64,000 nt of DNA, taken from the NCBI GenBank assembly GCA_965153455.1, contig OZ234494.1:9114001-9178000 (forward strand). The letters are read 5' to 3'. The stretch comes from Sphagnum compactum. Its lineage: Eukaryota > Bryophyta > Sphagnopsida > Sphagnales. A program made the position numbers and the translations under genes. The notes under the pieces were generated by a model. It worked only from the letters and a program-made list of their open reading frames with translations, made no database searches and was not told the DNA's origin. Position 1 is the stretch's first letter. Each line of letters begins with the position of its first letter. Shown here one piece after another: positions 34,601 to 46,113 of this stretch.

Positions 34601-37600
34601 TGCCAAGCAGGTTTGGAATATAGTTAGATCTCCAACTTGCATCAGACCTGGTCATAAGATTGAATTGGACAAACTGATCCCAAGCTCTTATAATGCCCAC
34701 TTGATGCAAACTCACACGAGGGACCCATGATAGCTAACAGTTTAAGGATTGATCAGCTCTTTTAACCATATGCAGTATTGCAGTTACAGACATTGGAGAG
34801 ATTGACATGATACCAGCTCATAGGGCTTTGAACACTAATTTTGTTATGCAGATGACGAGGACTTCAATCCTTGCTGGAACACAACCTTCACATTCAAAGT
34901 TGACAGAAAGTCCCCTGGAAAGCTTGGTGTGAATATCTTCTGCCAGAATATGCTCAATGAAGCTGCAGACGATTTTTTGGTGGCCTACACTAGGTAAATT
35001 TATAATATAAATCTTCACTGCAACCAGAAATTTAATTACATCCTGTGTAGCCACAGATCAGCAGCTGCATTGATCAGCTTCAAGGTATGAGATTTCTATA
35101 CATAAAATTAGATTGCTCTAATGCTCAGTTCCAAAGAAAGGAATTCATCCTGGCAGTCATAATTTTCTTAATACACAAGTTCTTCAATATTGAAACTTGG
35201 CAGATTCTAGTCTTCAAGCCAGGTTCTCTGTTAGTGCTTGCTAGGGTTTCAAATTCTTTAAGCTGGAGTATCAAAAATGTGTTGCAACATTTAGGGTTTA
35301 GGGTTTATTAGTCCTGTTTCACCAAACACACATGAGGATTTGGAACCGGCCTAGGGTTTATTGAATTGATGTAGCTAGTTGTTTTGTGTTTTGGGGCTTT
35401 GTGGTCACTGCAGTTTATCATTCAAGAGATTGTTCCATGACAGCCCTGTTGTGCCAATTCAAGGTTTTGATGTGCTGCATCCATCTAGCAATGATGGAGC
35501 TGCAGCTGGCCAGATCAAAATGGGTTTCAAAATCTTCAGCAGAACCATGGGTAGTGATCATCTGCATCCGCAGGTGCGAGTCTTTCATAAGTCCTTGAAT
35601 CAAATTAGTGTTTATAATTCAAAGACCAGCAAGGCATAACTAATAATAAGCTGCTGCAATTCTTCTTCTCTGATCTAGATTCTTCTCTGTTCGAAGTACA
35701 GGTCAGATCAGATCCGATCAACAGATCAGATCCGATCCCTCTTCTGCAGCATTGATGCATTTTATTTTATTTTTGTGTTGTACATAATTGGTGGCATATG
35801 TACTTTGATTCAGAAGCCAGCTCCACTGCAGATTCAGGATTCAGATGAACAATTATACTTCCCAGGGGATTCAAGTGTGATCAAAGCTGTTGCTCGTGCA
35901 TCTTCAGCTGGTCCAAATCATCACGAATATCATGGGGACCAATCTAGTAGAGTAACATCGTGTTCTACTGGTCCTATTTCGAGGCGTCCAGCTTCCAGTG
36001 GACAACATTATGACATTCCGCGTGCCTCAAGAAATTCTCAAGCACCCTCAAGGCCGAAACAGTTTCACCCAGACTTGCAAGCAGCAGCTCCTCCACAAGC
36101 TGATGATCAGCTTACTGCAAGAAAATCACAAGCAAGCTCGGTGCCATATGGTCGACTTCATGAAGCTGATCGTAATTGTCCTCCAAACCTCGATCATCTA
36201 CAATACGGATCTACCAATTTCGCTTATAGCTCTGATGAATCCTGCAAGAAATCCGAATCTGCTTCTTATATATCTGCAGCACGTTCCAGCAGCAGCAAAT
36301 CAAAAGTTAGAAACGCATACAAGCAAGAACAAGATCAGGATCTCAATACCGACGAGCAGCAGCTGGAGGAACAGATCTGTGGACGAGAGGAGCAGGAGGA
36401 GAATGCAGATCAGGTCGAGGAGTACAAGAGGGAAGTTAAGAGTTATATTTATATTGCAGGTGACGCTTCTTCTAGGGTTGAGAGCAGCTGCAGCGGCGCC
36501 AGCCTCAAGCTGCTGGTTCCACAGGCAGGAAGAAAGACCAGATCTAGAGCTCAACATGGAGGAGAGTATCTGCAAGATCCTTCTGCCCAAGCTGGTACTT
36601 GTCCTCCCAAGAACTACAAGGTTCCTCCTCATGATGACTATGAACTTCCGTCGCCACAATCAGCTTCTAATTTGCAGGCGGCAGAATTAGTTTCTTCCGA
36701 CCAGCTGCAAGAAGCTGAAGATTTCAGCTACCAATATCATCAGGCCTCGTGCAGCCACTCTGTCTGGAAGAAAAAAGACATCCACAGGTGGTTGGAAAAC
36801 TCTGCTAGTATCATTGATGATCATTCACCACCTCCTGGTTATACTCATGCGAGCAGCACATCAGCAGAACACATAGCATCTCATCCAGCTACTCAAGCTC
36901 TGCATCAGCTTCATGAGAGACCCCAACCTGGTCGCAAACTAGCGCCTCCCGGAGTACCTGTACTGCGAAGACCAGCTGTAGCACCCGTCCATCAACAAGC
37001 TCATAACCAAATTCATGCTAGACATGAGTTCAATCCACAGTCTCCAAACCAACGGGGTGCTCCTGTGCTTGATCATGCTAATAGATCAGAAGACTTAGCA
37101 TCACATCCAGCTACTCGAGTTCATCATCATGATCGTGGGCCGAGACATGTTCCTCACAACCGTAGTCCTCTTCAGAACGCTCCTCGTCCTCGACCAGGGC
37201 CTGAACAAACTAGACCTGTGCAGGTCGCATGCAGTCTGCCAACGATGTCGAGGCAGCAGCCTCAATCCAAATATGTGCAACAACACCCTGCGGCTTCATA
37301 TTCTGATCATTACAGACAATATGATGCGCAGCTAAAGATTGCAGCTCATGGGTCGTCAAGGCAACAAGCTCTCGTTGTTGGGATACCCGTGCAGCAGGCG
37401 CAAGCTGTGATGATGATGCAGGAAGATCTGCAACAACGACCTCAGCAGCTGCTGCCATCGCAGAAACTGAAGAACGGATTAAATTCGTTCGTGAAAGGAG
37501 CAACAAAAGTAGGCAAAGTTTCATTGCCTTACGTTGCTCAAGCAGCTCGCGTTGCAACGATGTTGGCACTTGCAGCTACCGGCGTACCACCCAACCTGCT

Positions 37601-38615
37601 TACGGGATCAGCTGCAGGTCCCGGATCGAATCAACAAGTTTATACCAACAACGTCGTCCCTGCAGGAGGTGGCCCAGGCCGCAGCCGTGCAGTCGCCGCT
37701 ACTCATGGTCGAGGCAATAGACTCCAATATGATCCAAGACTAGCTGCAGGAAACTACACTGGAGCTGGAGATCATACTGCAGCTATAACGTATTATTACG
37801 ATGGGAGCGGGTCAGATCAGACGTATATGAGCAGTGGAGCTGGTGGTGCAGCTGGCCGGGACAGCTACAGCTCTGGAACTGCTGCTGCAGCTGGCCGGGA
37901 TAGCTACAGCTCTGGAGTTGCTGCAGCAGGTAGCAGCTACTATGGGGCAGGTACTGGTACTGATCAGATCAAATGGACGACATTTGCAACAGGAGGAGGT
38001 TCAGAAGAGTACTATGTCCAAGCTGCAGGCGATGTCGATCATGATCAAGCTGTCCTCTATGAAGGGGCAGCAGCAGCTGGAGAATACTACGACATGAACC
38101 ACATTAATGCAGCTCAAGACTATTGCAATGCAGGTGCGGGTACTGGTGTGATCATGTCTGCAGGCAATTATGGATCAATCCAGGATTACTCCTACCACTG
38201 CAACAACATGGGTGCAGCAGGATCAGACAGGTGCGACATTAATGGAGTTCAAGGAGGGTATAACTCTAGTGCAGCTGGAGCTCAAGTTCTAGAGTACAGT
38301 GAAGATACGCACTACACTACTTATACAGATGTAGAGTATACTGCTGGTAGAGGCGTGGATCAGTACACTGCTCAAGGTGTAGAACACATGCAGGGTGTAG
38401 GTGTTGAATACAGTACAGGTGTGGAGTACAATGAAGGTGTAGAATACTATGCAAGTGGTATGGACTACACTGAAGGTGTGGAGTACAGTGAAGGTGTAGA
38501 ATACTATGCAAGTGGTGTGGACTACACTGAAGGTGTGGAATACAGTGAAGCTGGTGTGGAGTACAGTGAAGATGTAGAATACAGTGCAGCTACTGTGGAG
38601 TGCAGTCAACAATGA
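31624..38615 (+). CDS. C2-domain protein with a long Gly/Tyr-rich, GVEY-repeat C-terminus
   Basis: Exon 1 31624-31693 codes MHFEKLQVYVEGALGIKN, a typical C2 first strand. An uncertain exon 2 begins near 31810. Firm exons then follow: 34852-34993 (EDFNPCWNTTFTFKVD, the C2 'NPxWN' strand), 35051-35084, 35427-35573 (RLFHDSPVVPIQGF, GQIKMGFKIF) and 35814-38615. Without exon 2 the frame is continuous, at about 1064 aa. The large exon is low-complexity. It is rich in Ser, Gln, His, Arg and Pro to about 37.5 kb, then has an Ala/Val-rich hydrophobic segment (VSLPYVAQAARVATMLALAA, about 37518-37577). It continues as Gly/Ala/Tyr-rich sequence and ends with GVEYSEGVEYYASGVDY-type repeats. C2 domains bind membranes or Ca2+; plant SRC2-like proteins pair a small C2 with a Gly/Pro/Tyr tail, but this tail is far longer. 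Function is unknown. Confidence 0.72.
38330..38610 (+). repeat. In-frame coding repeats (GVEY units) at the 3' end of the C2 gene
   Basis: The codon series for G-V-E-Y/S-E-G recurs about a dozen times. A larger 57-nt unit (ASGxDYTEGVEYSEGVEYY) is nearly duplicated at about 38450-38560. Period length is a multiple of three, so expansion keeps the frame. Confidence 0.9.
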
Positions 38616-40299
38616 GGATTGCTTCAAGAATCACTCCAAGAAAATGCAGGCATTATCGTTAGTTATTGAGTGCTTGAGGATGAGAGACATGTGTTATTTT
38701 TTAATAATACATTGACTTTAAAGTAGCATTTTCAAGATTAGGCATCAACGCAAACATCTAGTCAAAAGGGACACTAAAAAAAAGTCCATCAAAATAGCTA
38801 AGGTTAAGGCTCACTTTAGATGGGTCCAAGGTTCAAATTCCTAAGAACCAATTTGGACTCATTTGAAACAAATTGGGCCATCTTCAAAACATTCACCTCA
38901 TTCTTGTAAATTTTTTGTTCAACTGGTTTTCTAGTGAACTAAAATAGTAAAGACCAAAAGCATAGTCTCGTTTCCCTTGTGTTATTATCACTAGTTGAAG
39001 GCCTATGGTGCATAGTAAACAAACTTCTAGGTTGAAATTTTATATTAATTCATTATCAATCATGGTCTTTAGATAGAAAATAGATTTATAGATTTTTTCT
39101 AACTCCAATAATGTAAACAATGTTGCTTTATTTCTCCATTAATAAAGCATTCTTCCAAATTTCCTTGCCCTTTCATAACATTGAATGTCCCTTCAACAAT
39201 TTTAACTTGCATGCATATTTAGGTTTTGTATTCCCATCTAGAAGTTTTGAATTGATTGTTACATATTTTGTTGCTTGAAAATAAAAGGTGAAAGCACACT
39301 ACGGTGACCTTTCCCTTTGGGGTGTCATATTGTACTACTTTCCAAAGATGTGCATGTTTGAATGTATCCCATCTCAAACTTTCGAAAGATTTTGACAATA
39401 TTTTTGCATATTATGTTAGAATATAACATAGACAAGAGTTTTAAAAATAAAGTATTTCATTTCATTGTAGAAAGTGAGAGATTGGAATATATTTGTGAAA
39501 ACAAATGTAGTGTACCTGTGTATTCAAAAAAACAAATATATTTCAAATATAATTTAAATGGTTTTTAATCTTTATGAAAGTCAAAGGTATATTGAACCAT
39601 GTCATTTCACATAATATGAACCATGTTTGGATACCATGTGACTAATTTGAAAATTTTCATCTCAAAAGATGAGTTTTTTCAGCAAAGATACAATAAATGT
39701 GTGGTAAATTGAAATTTTATAAGTAATCACATCCGCATACAAAATGACAAGCATAGCTAGATGGGCCATTTCTTTAATTTCATTCAAATTGATTATTTTA
39801 ATGACTAATGAAACCCTCAAGTCAATGCAATCAAAATGAAATTGTAACCCTATTATACCAATGTATACTATAAATATACTCATGAATCCTTCAATATAGA
39901 TAATGAAATTTATTTTTATTTTTTGAATAATATTACATAACATTAATTCTGTAAAATAATTATTTTAGGGTCCTAAAACCAAAATTGATTCTCAAAATTA
40001 AACGTACCATGCTTTTGGAACAATTAAGTATTGTATGTACTATAATACTAGACCCAAAAATGCTCCAAAGGGAGTCACCCTACAATATGCTTTCACCTTA
40101 TAATATCGAAGAAATGTTTTCATTTTCTAAATCCATGGTTGCTAATGTTACTTCAAAGGTTTTTATTTTATTTTCAAATTCAAACACATCATTATCAACT
40201 TCTATTTCATTTTCTTCAAACACAATGTTTGCATGGTTCTTCTTTACTAAGGGATAGATGTGAAAATCACTAACATGTGAAATTGTATTCTATCTATTC
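38616..40299. other. AT-rich spacer after the C2 gene
   Basis: Probable 3' UTR for the first few hundred bases, then AT-rich sequence with only short open frames and no recognisable motifs. Confidence 0.55.
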
Positions 40300-40800
40300 A
40301 AAAGGCAATCCCTAACCCAATGACCTTTCTTACCACAACATCAATTTTGTTTTCGACAAACAATTTAATTATAGACATTCCTCTAGTTCTCTATCTCTTG
40401 AGCATATCTACACTCTAGGATCAAAAATAACACTTGAAATACTTGATGAAGTACCAGCAAGTTCTAGTTCAACCAAATCACAAAGCTCCCCCCTTTCTAA
40501 TATGTTTGGATTCCAAATTTTCACATTGTATAGATTGAATTATCCTTCCAAGTTACTGACAAGTAGTTATTTAAGCCTAACATCTTTTTAAAATCAAGAT
40601 AATGAAAAAAATTCACAAAATAAAATAGAAGTTACAACACCTAATTAATGATGGTTTGTGATTGAGACATTATCCAATTTGATAGAATGTCAATACTTTG
40701 CATAGCTAACTATATAACTCTTGAATCCTTCAATGCTAATTCTATAGATTTGAAAATAAAACATTCTAAAAGTTCAACCTCACTTTGATACCATCAAAGC
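40300..40800 (-). mobile_element. Copia retrotransposon relic: primer-binding site and gag zinc knuckle
   Basis: On the minus strand, TGGTATCAAAGTGAGG at about 40781-40796 resembles the initiator-tRNA primer-binding site of plant Copia elements (usually TGGTATCAGAGC). About 450 bp downstream, at 40306-40343, is CCGKKGHWVRDC, the CGKxGH-C part of a CCHC zinc knuckle. The first cysteine of the knuckle is lost and a stop is nearby. The order (primer site, then gag) is correct for one element, with its 5' LTR expected above 40797. LTR ends were not found. The copy is heavily decayed. Confidence 0.55.
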
Positions 40801-42079
40801 ACTTTCAATGAATGAATTATTAAGCCCCAATAAATAGCATATTTATGCATGTCACATGTTTAAGAAATTGTTAATGTTTAAGTTATCACTAAATGTTTAA
40901 ATTAAACAATATATTTTTGTCAAATGCTACAATGTAAGGGTGGCATTGATTTGTGACATAAGATAAATTGAGGTAAGTTTTATTTTTAAAACTTGATTAA
41001 GGAGTAGCACTAGAACTACTTACCACTAATAAATTATTGTCAAAAATATTTTTTAATGGAACGTCATCTTTAAAAAAAGTGCCAAAAAAATTGTTGCTTG
41101 ATATGGACAAAAGTTTTGGGCATATTGGCTATAGTCAAATGACAATTAAAAAGACACCAATCAAAGTGGACGAGTTCAAATCAACTTATCCAAAAATGCA
41201 CCACTTTGGTCAAAAGTTACCAATCCAAAAAATTGCATTTTTTTGTAATGAATCAAAAACCAGCTCCCACTCAATGTTCATTGACCATTCCCATTTAAGT
41301 GTCAATAGGGTGTAATCACATTGTAAAGAACCAATCATTACAAGGTCCAAGTGTTTTTTTAAAACTAGGCCTTATCTTATTTGAAACATGATTTCCATGT
41401 TTTGGCTAAGGCTCATAAGAAGATGATATAAAATGTTAACTTCAAAAGCTTAATTCACATGTGTTTCAATGAATTTTCAAATAACATGTAATTAGAAGTT
41501 TATAGAATGATTATTTTTCACATAAATTAAATGTGTATATTTCAACAAAAGTAAACATAATTTTCTTCAACATCAATATTAATGCAATAAAGCATATTCA
41601 CCATACATAGATAACACATGTCCAATCCTAATAAAAATGCAATGTTGACCTCTTTTGCACAACAAAAAAAATACAAATTTGAAGTTCTTCAAATTATGTT
41701 GTTTTAGTGGTCAAATTATGTTCAATTTTTTAATGATTATAATGGACAACTAGATTAAAACATATATTCAAGTTTATTTTGAATATCAAGCCTTCATAAT
41801 CACTAGTATATGGCCATTAGAAAATTAATTAATGGTTTTTTTTACATAGCATAAAAGTTTCAAATTTTTACACCTATCCAAGATCGAATTGTCCACTGCT
41901 ACTATTCACTTTAACCGATCAATGTAACATCTTGGAATTACACCAAAATCATTTAGATGCAAATTCACAAATACAGAAACATTATACATTTGAAATCATG
42001 CTTAAAATTCACGTAATAATTTTCAAAGTCCCTAAGGTACAAGATTTTATTACATTCAACACAATCCTTAGTACATTTG
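40801..42079. other. AT-rich spacer, possible LTR remnant
   Basis: If the primer-binding site at 40.79 kb is real, the first several hundred bases here may be an old LTR. Nothing else is recognisable. Confidence 0.35.
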
Positions 42080-42520
42080 ATAAGGATTGCACCTAATAGA
42101 TAAGCCTTTCATTAAAACGTCAACAACTTGTCTTGTGGTTAAAACATAAACAATTGAAGCCTTTTTGCAACTCCTTTTGTGATCATGTGAAATTGAATAT
42201 CAATATGTTTGGTTCTCTAATGGAATTAAGGATTATGAACAAGCTTAATGAAATTCTAGTTGTCATTAAAAATGCTAGTGGGTTGTTCTTATGTAAAACC
42301 AAGTCTATCCAAATGTTTGTGCATTTGAATGACTTCTTTTATAACAATTGTTCAAATTATATATCATCGACTTCACATATAATTGAACTTGAATAAGAAG
42401 TTTTGTGAACACTAAACAATAGGTTCCCAATTAACAATTTATGAAACATGTTCACGATTTGCAATCATCAAAATCAATTGCATAGTCTACATCAATATGT
42501 TGTTAGGATGTTAACAAGTT
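42080..42520 (-). mobile_element. Copia pol relic (RNase H end)
   Basis: The minus-strand translation runs through the last pol blocks in order, with several stops. DYAIDFDDCKS (about 42462-42494) corresponds to 'SDWAGxxDDRKS'. GNLLFSVHKTSYSSSIICEV (about 42375-42434) corresponds to 'WSSKKQPTVSLSSTEAEY'. RTKHIDIQFHMI (about 42180-42215) corresponds to 'RTKHIDIxYHFIRE'. VVDVLMKGLS (about 42093-42122) corresponds to 'ADIFTKALS'. The polarity and position do not fit the gag relic at 40.3 kb as one intact element, because gag should lie above pol on this strand. They are therefore separate insertions or rearranged. Confidence 0.7.
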
Positions 42521-45376
42521 CATCTTCAATGAAAGAAATACCAAAGCTTGAGGTTGCTTTTAGGTATATGTTTCAAGATTTTGAAACTATGTTGCAATGA
42601 ATATGCATAAACACTAAAGAAAATTTGGTGGCTGTGGAAATATAGTACATCAAGATGAGTCCAAAAACTAATGAATTGCAAATTGCCCACAATCTCCTTG
42701 CTTTACTCCATAAATTGACTTGTGAAAATGAAATATTTTGTTCAATGTAATTGGATTTTCAAACCCAAGTGGCTATGTAACCAAAAAGAAAGGTGTAGAA
42801 AGAAGACTCTCTTGTGCAAGAATAACTCATAGTAGAAAGACAACTCTTGGAAATTTAAACACCATTAATTCCAACAAATTACATCACCGAGGCTACAGAC
42901 CTAGTGCTACCAGAATTCCATTGGTGTTACAAAACTGTTGGAACAAAATTCGATGTTCTATGTGTCAATCGCCAACTAATACACACATGGTGATTACTCC
43001 CTAACTTGTCATAATGGCAACGAATAGTTTGGACCATATACAAAACCATACATTCAAAAGACTAAAATCTACTCAGGTATAGCTTGAGGTCAGAACCTTC
43101 AGTGTTCAATCAGCCCACATGAGTTGTTAACCCATCTCCAACAAATGCAACAATGCAAAGAAACATTGAATTCCCTATTTGAAAAACCATCTTAGAGACT
43201 CTTGAACTCAATGTCTGAACCCAAGTACTAATGACATATACTAGATTGATTTAGAACCATTTAGGAAAGGCAGATTTTTTGTGCAGATTTGGACTGTAGA
43301 TATGTCTCTATTAACTTCCCACTTCTATTCTCATTTCTCTCATTCTACCCAACCCAAGGACACCTCAACTAAGGCTTCTAATGTTCACTCGAATACTTGA
43401 CCTACGACATGGATTAAAGAGAAACTTAACAAATATCTATAGTACCCAATTCAAATGCATATTGATCCTTTACATGCCCCTTTTTCTATAGCTCGGACTT
43501 CCTCCTTTTTGTCATCAATCATCAACATTAACCCCTTATAGAAACCATTCCTACCAAGAATACATTGCTTGCCACAGTGTAGTTTCTGGTGCAGTGGAAA
43601 TCAAATACAACAACTACTAATCATGACAAGTAAAGTCTACCATCTCCTGAAACTGATCATGAAAGAAGAACGACCTACTTGCATTGCTTCCGAATTCCCC
43701 TTCTTATCCTACCTTCCACCATCCAAATCTCCAAGCCTCCATTCAATTGTCGCACCTTCCTCAACCATCCATAGTTCGATGCCAATCAACTCTACATAAT
43801 ACACCAACATAAAAAACTTCCTACCCATCCTCACAAGCTTTCAGTTATTGTTGCAACTATCTTAAAAAAACAAACAATGACGAAATAATTTTCGCTATTA
43901 ACATGTAGAAAATTGACAATCACTAAAAACAAAAATTAAAACCCTAAAAACTTGCTATGTTCACACGAGAATATTATCTCATTTACTTCCTGTTAAGTCA
44001 CAACTAATCCATATACAACTTTTCAAAAATCTTGTAAAAAAATGTTGTTTTGATATCAAACTACACAATCTCCATGTCACAAGGTACAACAAGACTAAGA
44101 ACTATCTTGGGGTGAAACACAATCAAAACAACCATTTAAAGATATGGACATGTTATTTAAAATTGTATTTGTGTATTTTTGAAAAATCACAAGGGAAACA
44201 CAAAAATTTGAATTGTCAATAATTTTTTGAAATGAAGTCCATTACTTAAAAGTTTCAATCTTCAAAATTTGATGTAAATCAAAAAACTTTTGACATGTTT
44301 AAACACTCAAACGTTTAGAATGGACATTCCATTTTTTTAAACATCATTTTTTAGAACTTGCTAAGAATCCTATCCACCAAATATTAAGTTTGGACATATC
44401 TATCCATACCCAATTGGTCTCATATCACTTTGGGAAAAAGTTGATACCCTACTTATATTTGAATGTGAAGACATGTTTTTCAACTAGATAGTTTTTCAAT
44501 AGATAGGTGTTTTTCAATCTAAACCCTAAACTCTTTTTGCATCATGGAAATTCAAATTTTGAACATGCAAAAATATAATCTTCAAAAAACCCGCTAAAAG
44601 AGACCAAAATCTTTCAAGATATCATAACTCTATAACTAATCTTAAGTTTCAACACAAGCCAAAATATCATCTTTCAACTCCTCATGTAAAATAAACCTAC
44701 TACCTAGGGGCCAAAATCCCTTAAGCTACTATACTCAATAATCAATCTAAACACAATAACTTAAATCTTAAAACCTTCTTTGACACGATATGAGGTGTGT
44801 CTTAGGTTGGGTACTTTTTGCAAAACCAATCTTTTAAATTATGGCTAGGTACTAGGGTGTTCTGAAGTCAAGTTTTCGAAAAATCAACTCTTATGCTTAA
44901 TAAGCAAGTATCACCAAATATAATCCGCTACCAAATTGACAACCATGGAATTGTGTAGAGATGCAAATTGATATTCGATGGGTCTATTACATTTTCACAA
45001 TCCAGTTATTGGATACATTGTGTGACATTAAGGAAAAAAATTCAAATACAAATGGCAGCCACTTGCACCTCAAGCATTTTCCATACAAAATTGCATTCAT
45101 AGGTGGAGAATTCAGCAGTAAGAAAACCTAATGCTCCTTCTGCAAGATTCTGTAGCCTGGATTCACCACATGCTAAGCTTCTCAGGATGGATTTTCCACT
45201 CACCTGTCTTAATACGAACCCTGTTTGCAGCTACAATTAGTTTTGGTTTTACATGTAATTTGATTCAGACATATTTCGTGACTTCACTTGCTTTCCTAAC
45301 AAGATTTGAACAATTTTTCTCTAGGATTTTGTTATCTAACAAGACCTTGTTTTTAAGTACTACACCTTACGTACAG
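42521..45376. other. AT-rich spacer
   Basis: No gene is recognised. The part next to 42.5 kb may hold more of the decayed Copia pol, but its frames are too broken to read. Open frames near 42738, 43569 and 45131 have no recognisable motifs. Confidence 0.5.
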
Positions 45377-45380
45377 ATTA

Positions 45381-45450
45381 AGGGCATTACCAGAAGCAGG
45401 CTCACACTTGGCTCCCACCTCACGCACGGCCCTTCTTTTGGTAATGCCCT
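45381..45450. repeat. Inverted repeat, 12-bp perfect arms
   Basis: AGGGCATTACCA (45381-45392) is matched by its exact reverse complement at 45439-45450. Partial pairing continues inward (GAAG/CTTC), and the loop is GC-richer than its surroundings. Confidence 0.75.
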
Positions 45451-45818
45451 CAACCTACCTCAGGCAGGAGAGCCAGTCATATGCGGGAACCCGGCGCACA
45501 GGTGTTCCATGAAATGGAATGCCTGCTGCTGAGTGCTTTAGGGCACATGGAATGATGAAAAGTCAGTTTGTCCAAAAGACTTGCACAAAGAAGTTCTAAC
45601 ATCACAAAATGTCCAGAAGTTACGGGTGTCTCATTAAACAGCATCCAAAACTTGATTACACCCAAAAAATAAGAGGTTTAGACATTCCAGACTCCCAAAG
45701 AAAGCTAGAAATCCTTGGAGCTAAGATGAAGATCCAGCTCACTACACCATTGTTTGATCAATGTCATACACACACTGCATCAATTGGCTCGTGAAAAAGA
45801 AAACCAACCTGGTTGAAC

Positions 45819-45917
45819 CTTTTCAGCAGAGGATGAAGTGTATTTTGGCTTTTCTATCACACGGATTAGGTCATCAGAGCTTGTAATGATTGATCCTTGG
45901 CTCCGATAGGCTGGCTG
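45819..45917 (-). other. Candidate orphan exon downstream of the SINE gene
   Basis: On the minus strand, an AG acceptor (after CTTGTACAG) opens a stop-free frame reading QPAYRSQGSIITSSDDLIRV, then IEKPKYTSSSAEK, and ends at AAG followed by GTTCAACC. Codon-like composition and Ser-rich content resemble the SINE linker region. It lies beyond the SINE stop at 46114, so it would require an alternative 3' end. The sequence is not recognised, and chance is possible. Confidence 0.25.
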
Positions 45918-46113
45918 CTGTACAAGGGAACAGACAGACAAAGTCCAGAAAGGTCAAAACTGTCAAGCCCAAAAGTTCAAACATTCAGCTCTTTGAATCC
46001 TTCACATCCCTTTGGGTTGAAGAAGATTCACCCTGAATAATTAGTGGATGGTGGATGGTAGTGTACACTTGACAACAAAGAAGTCTTAACTGCTGTGCCT
46101 GGATTGTCAAAGC

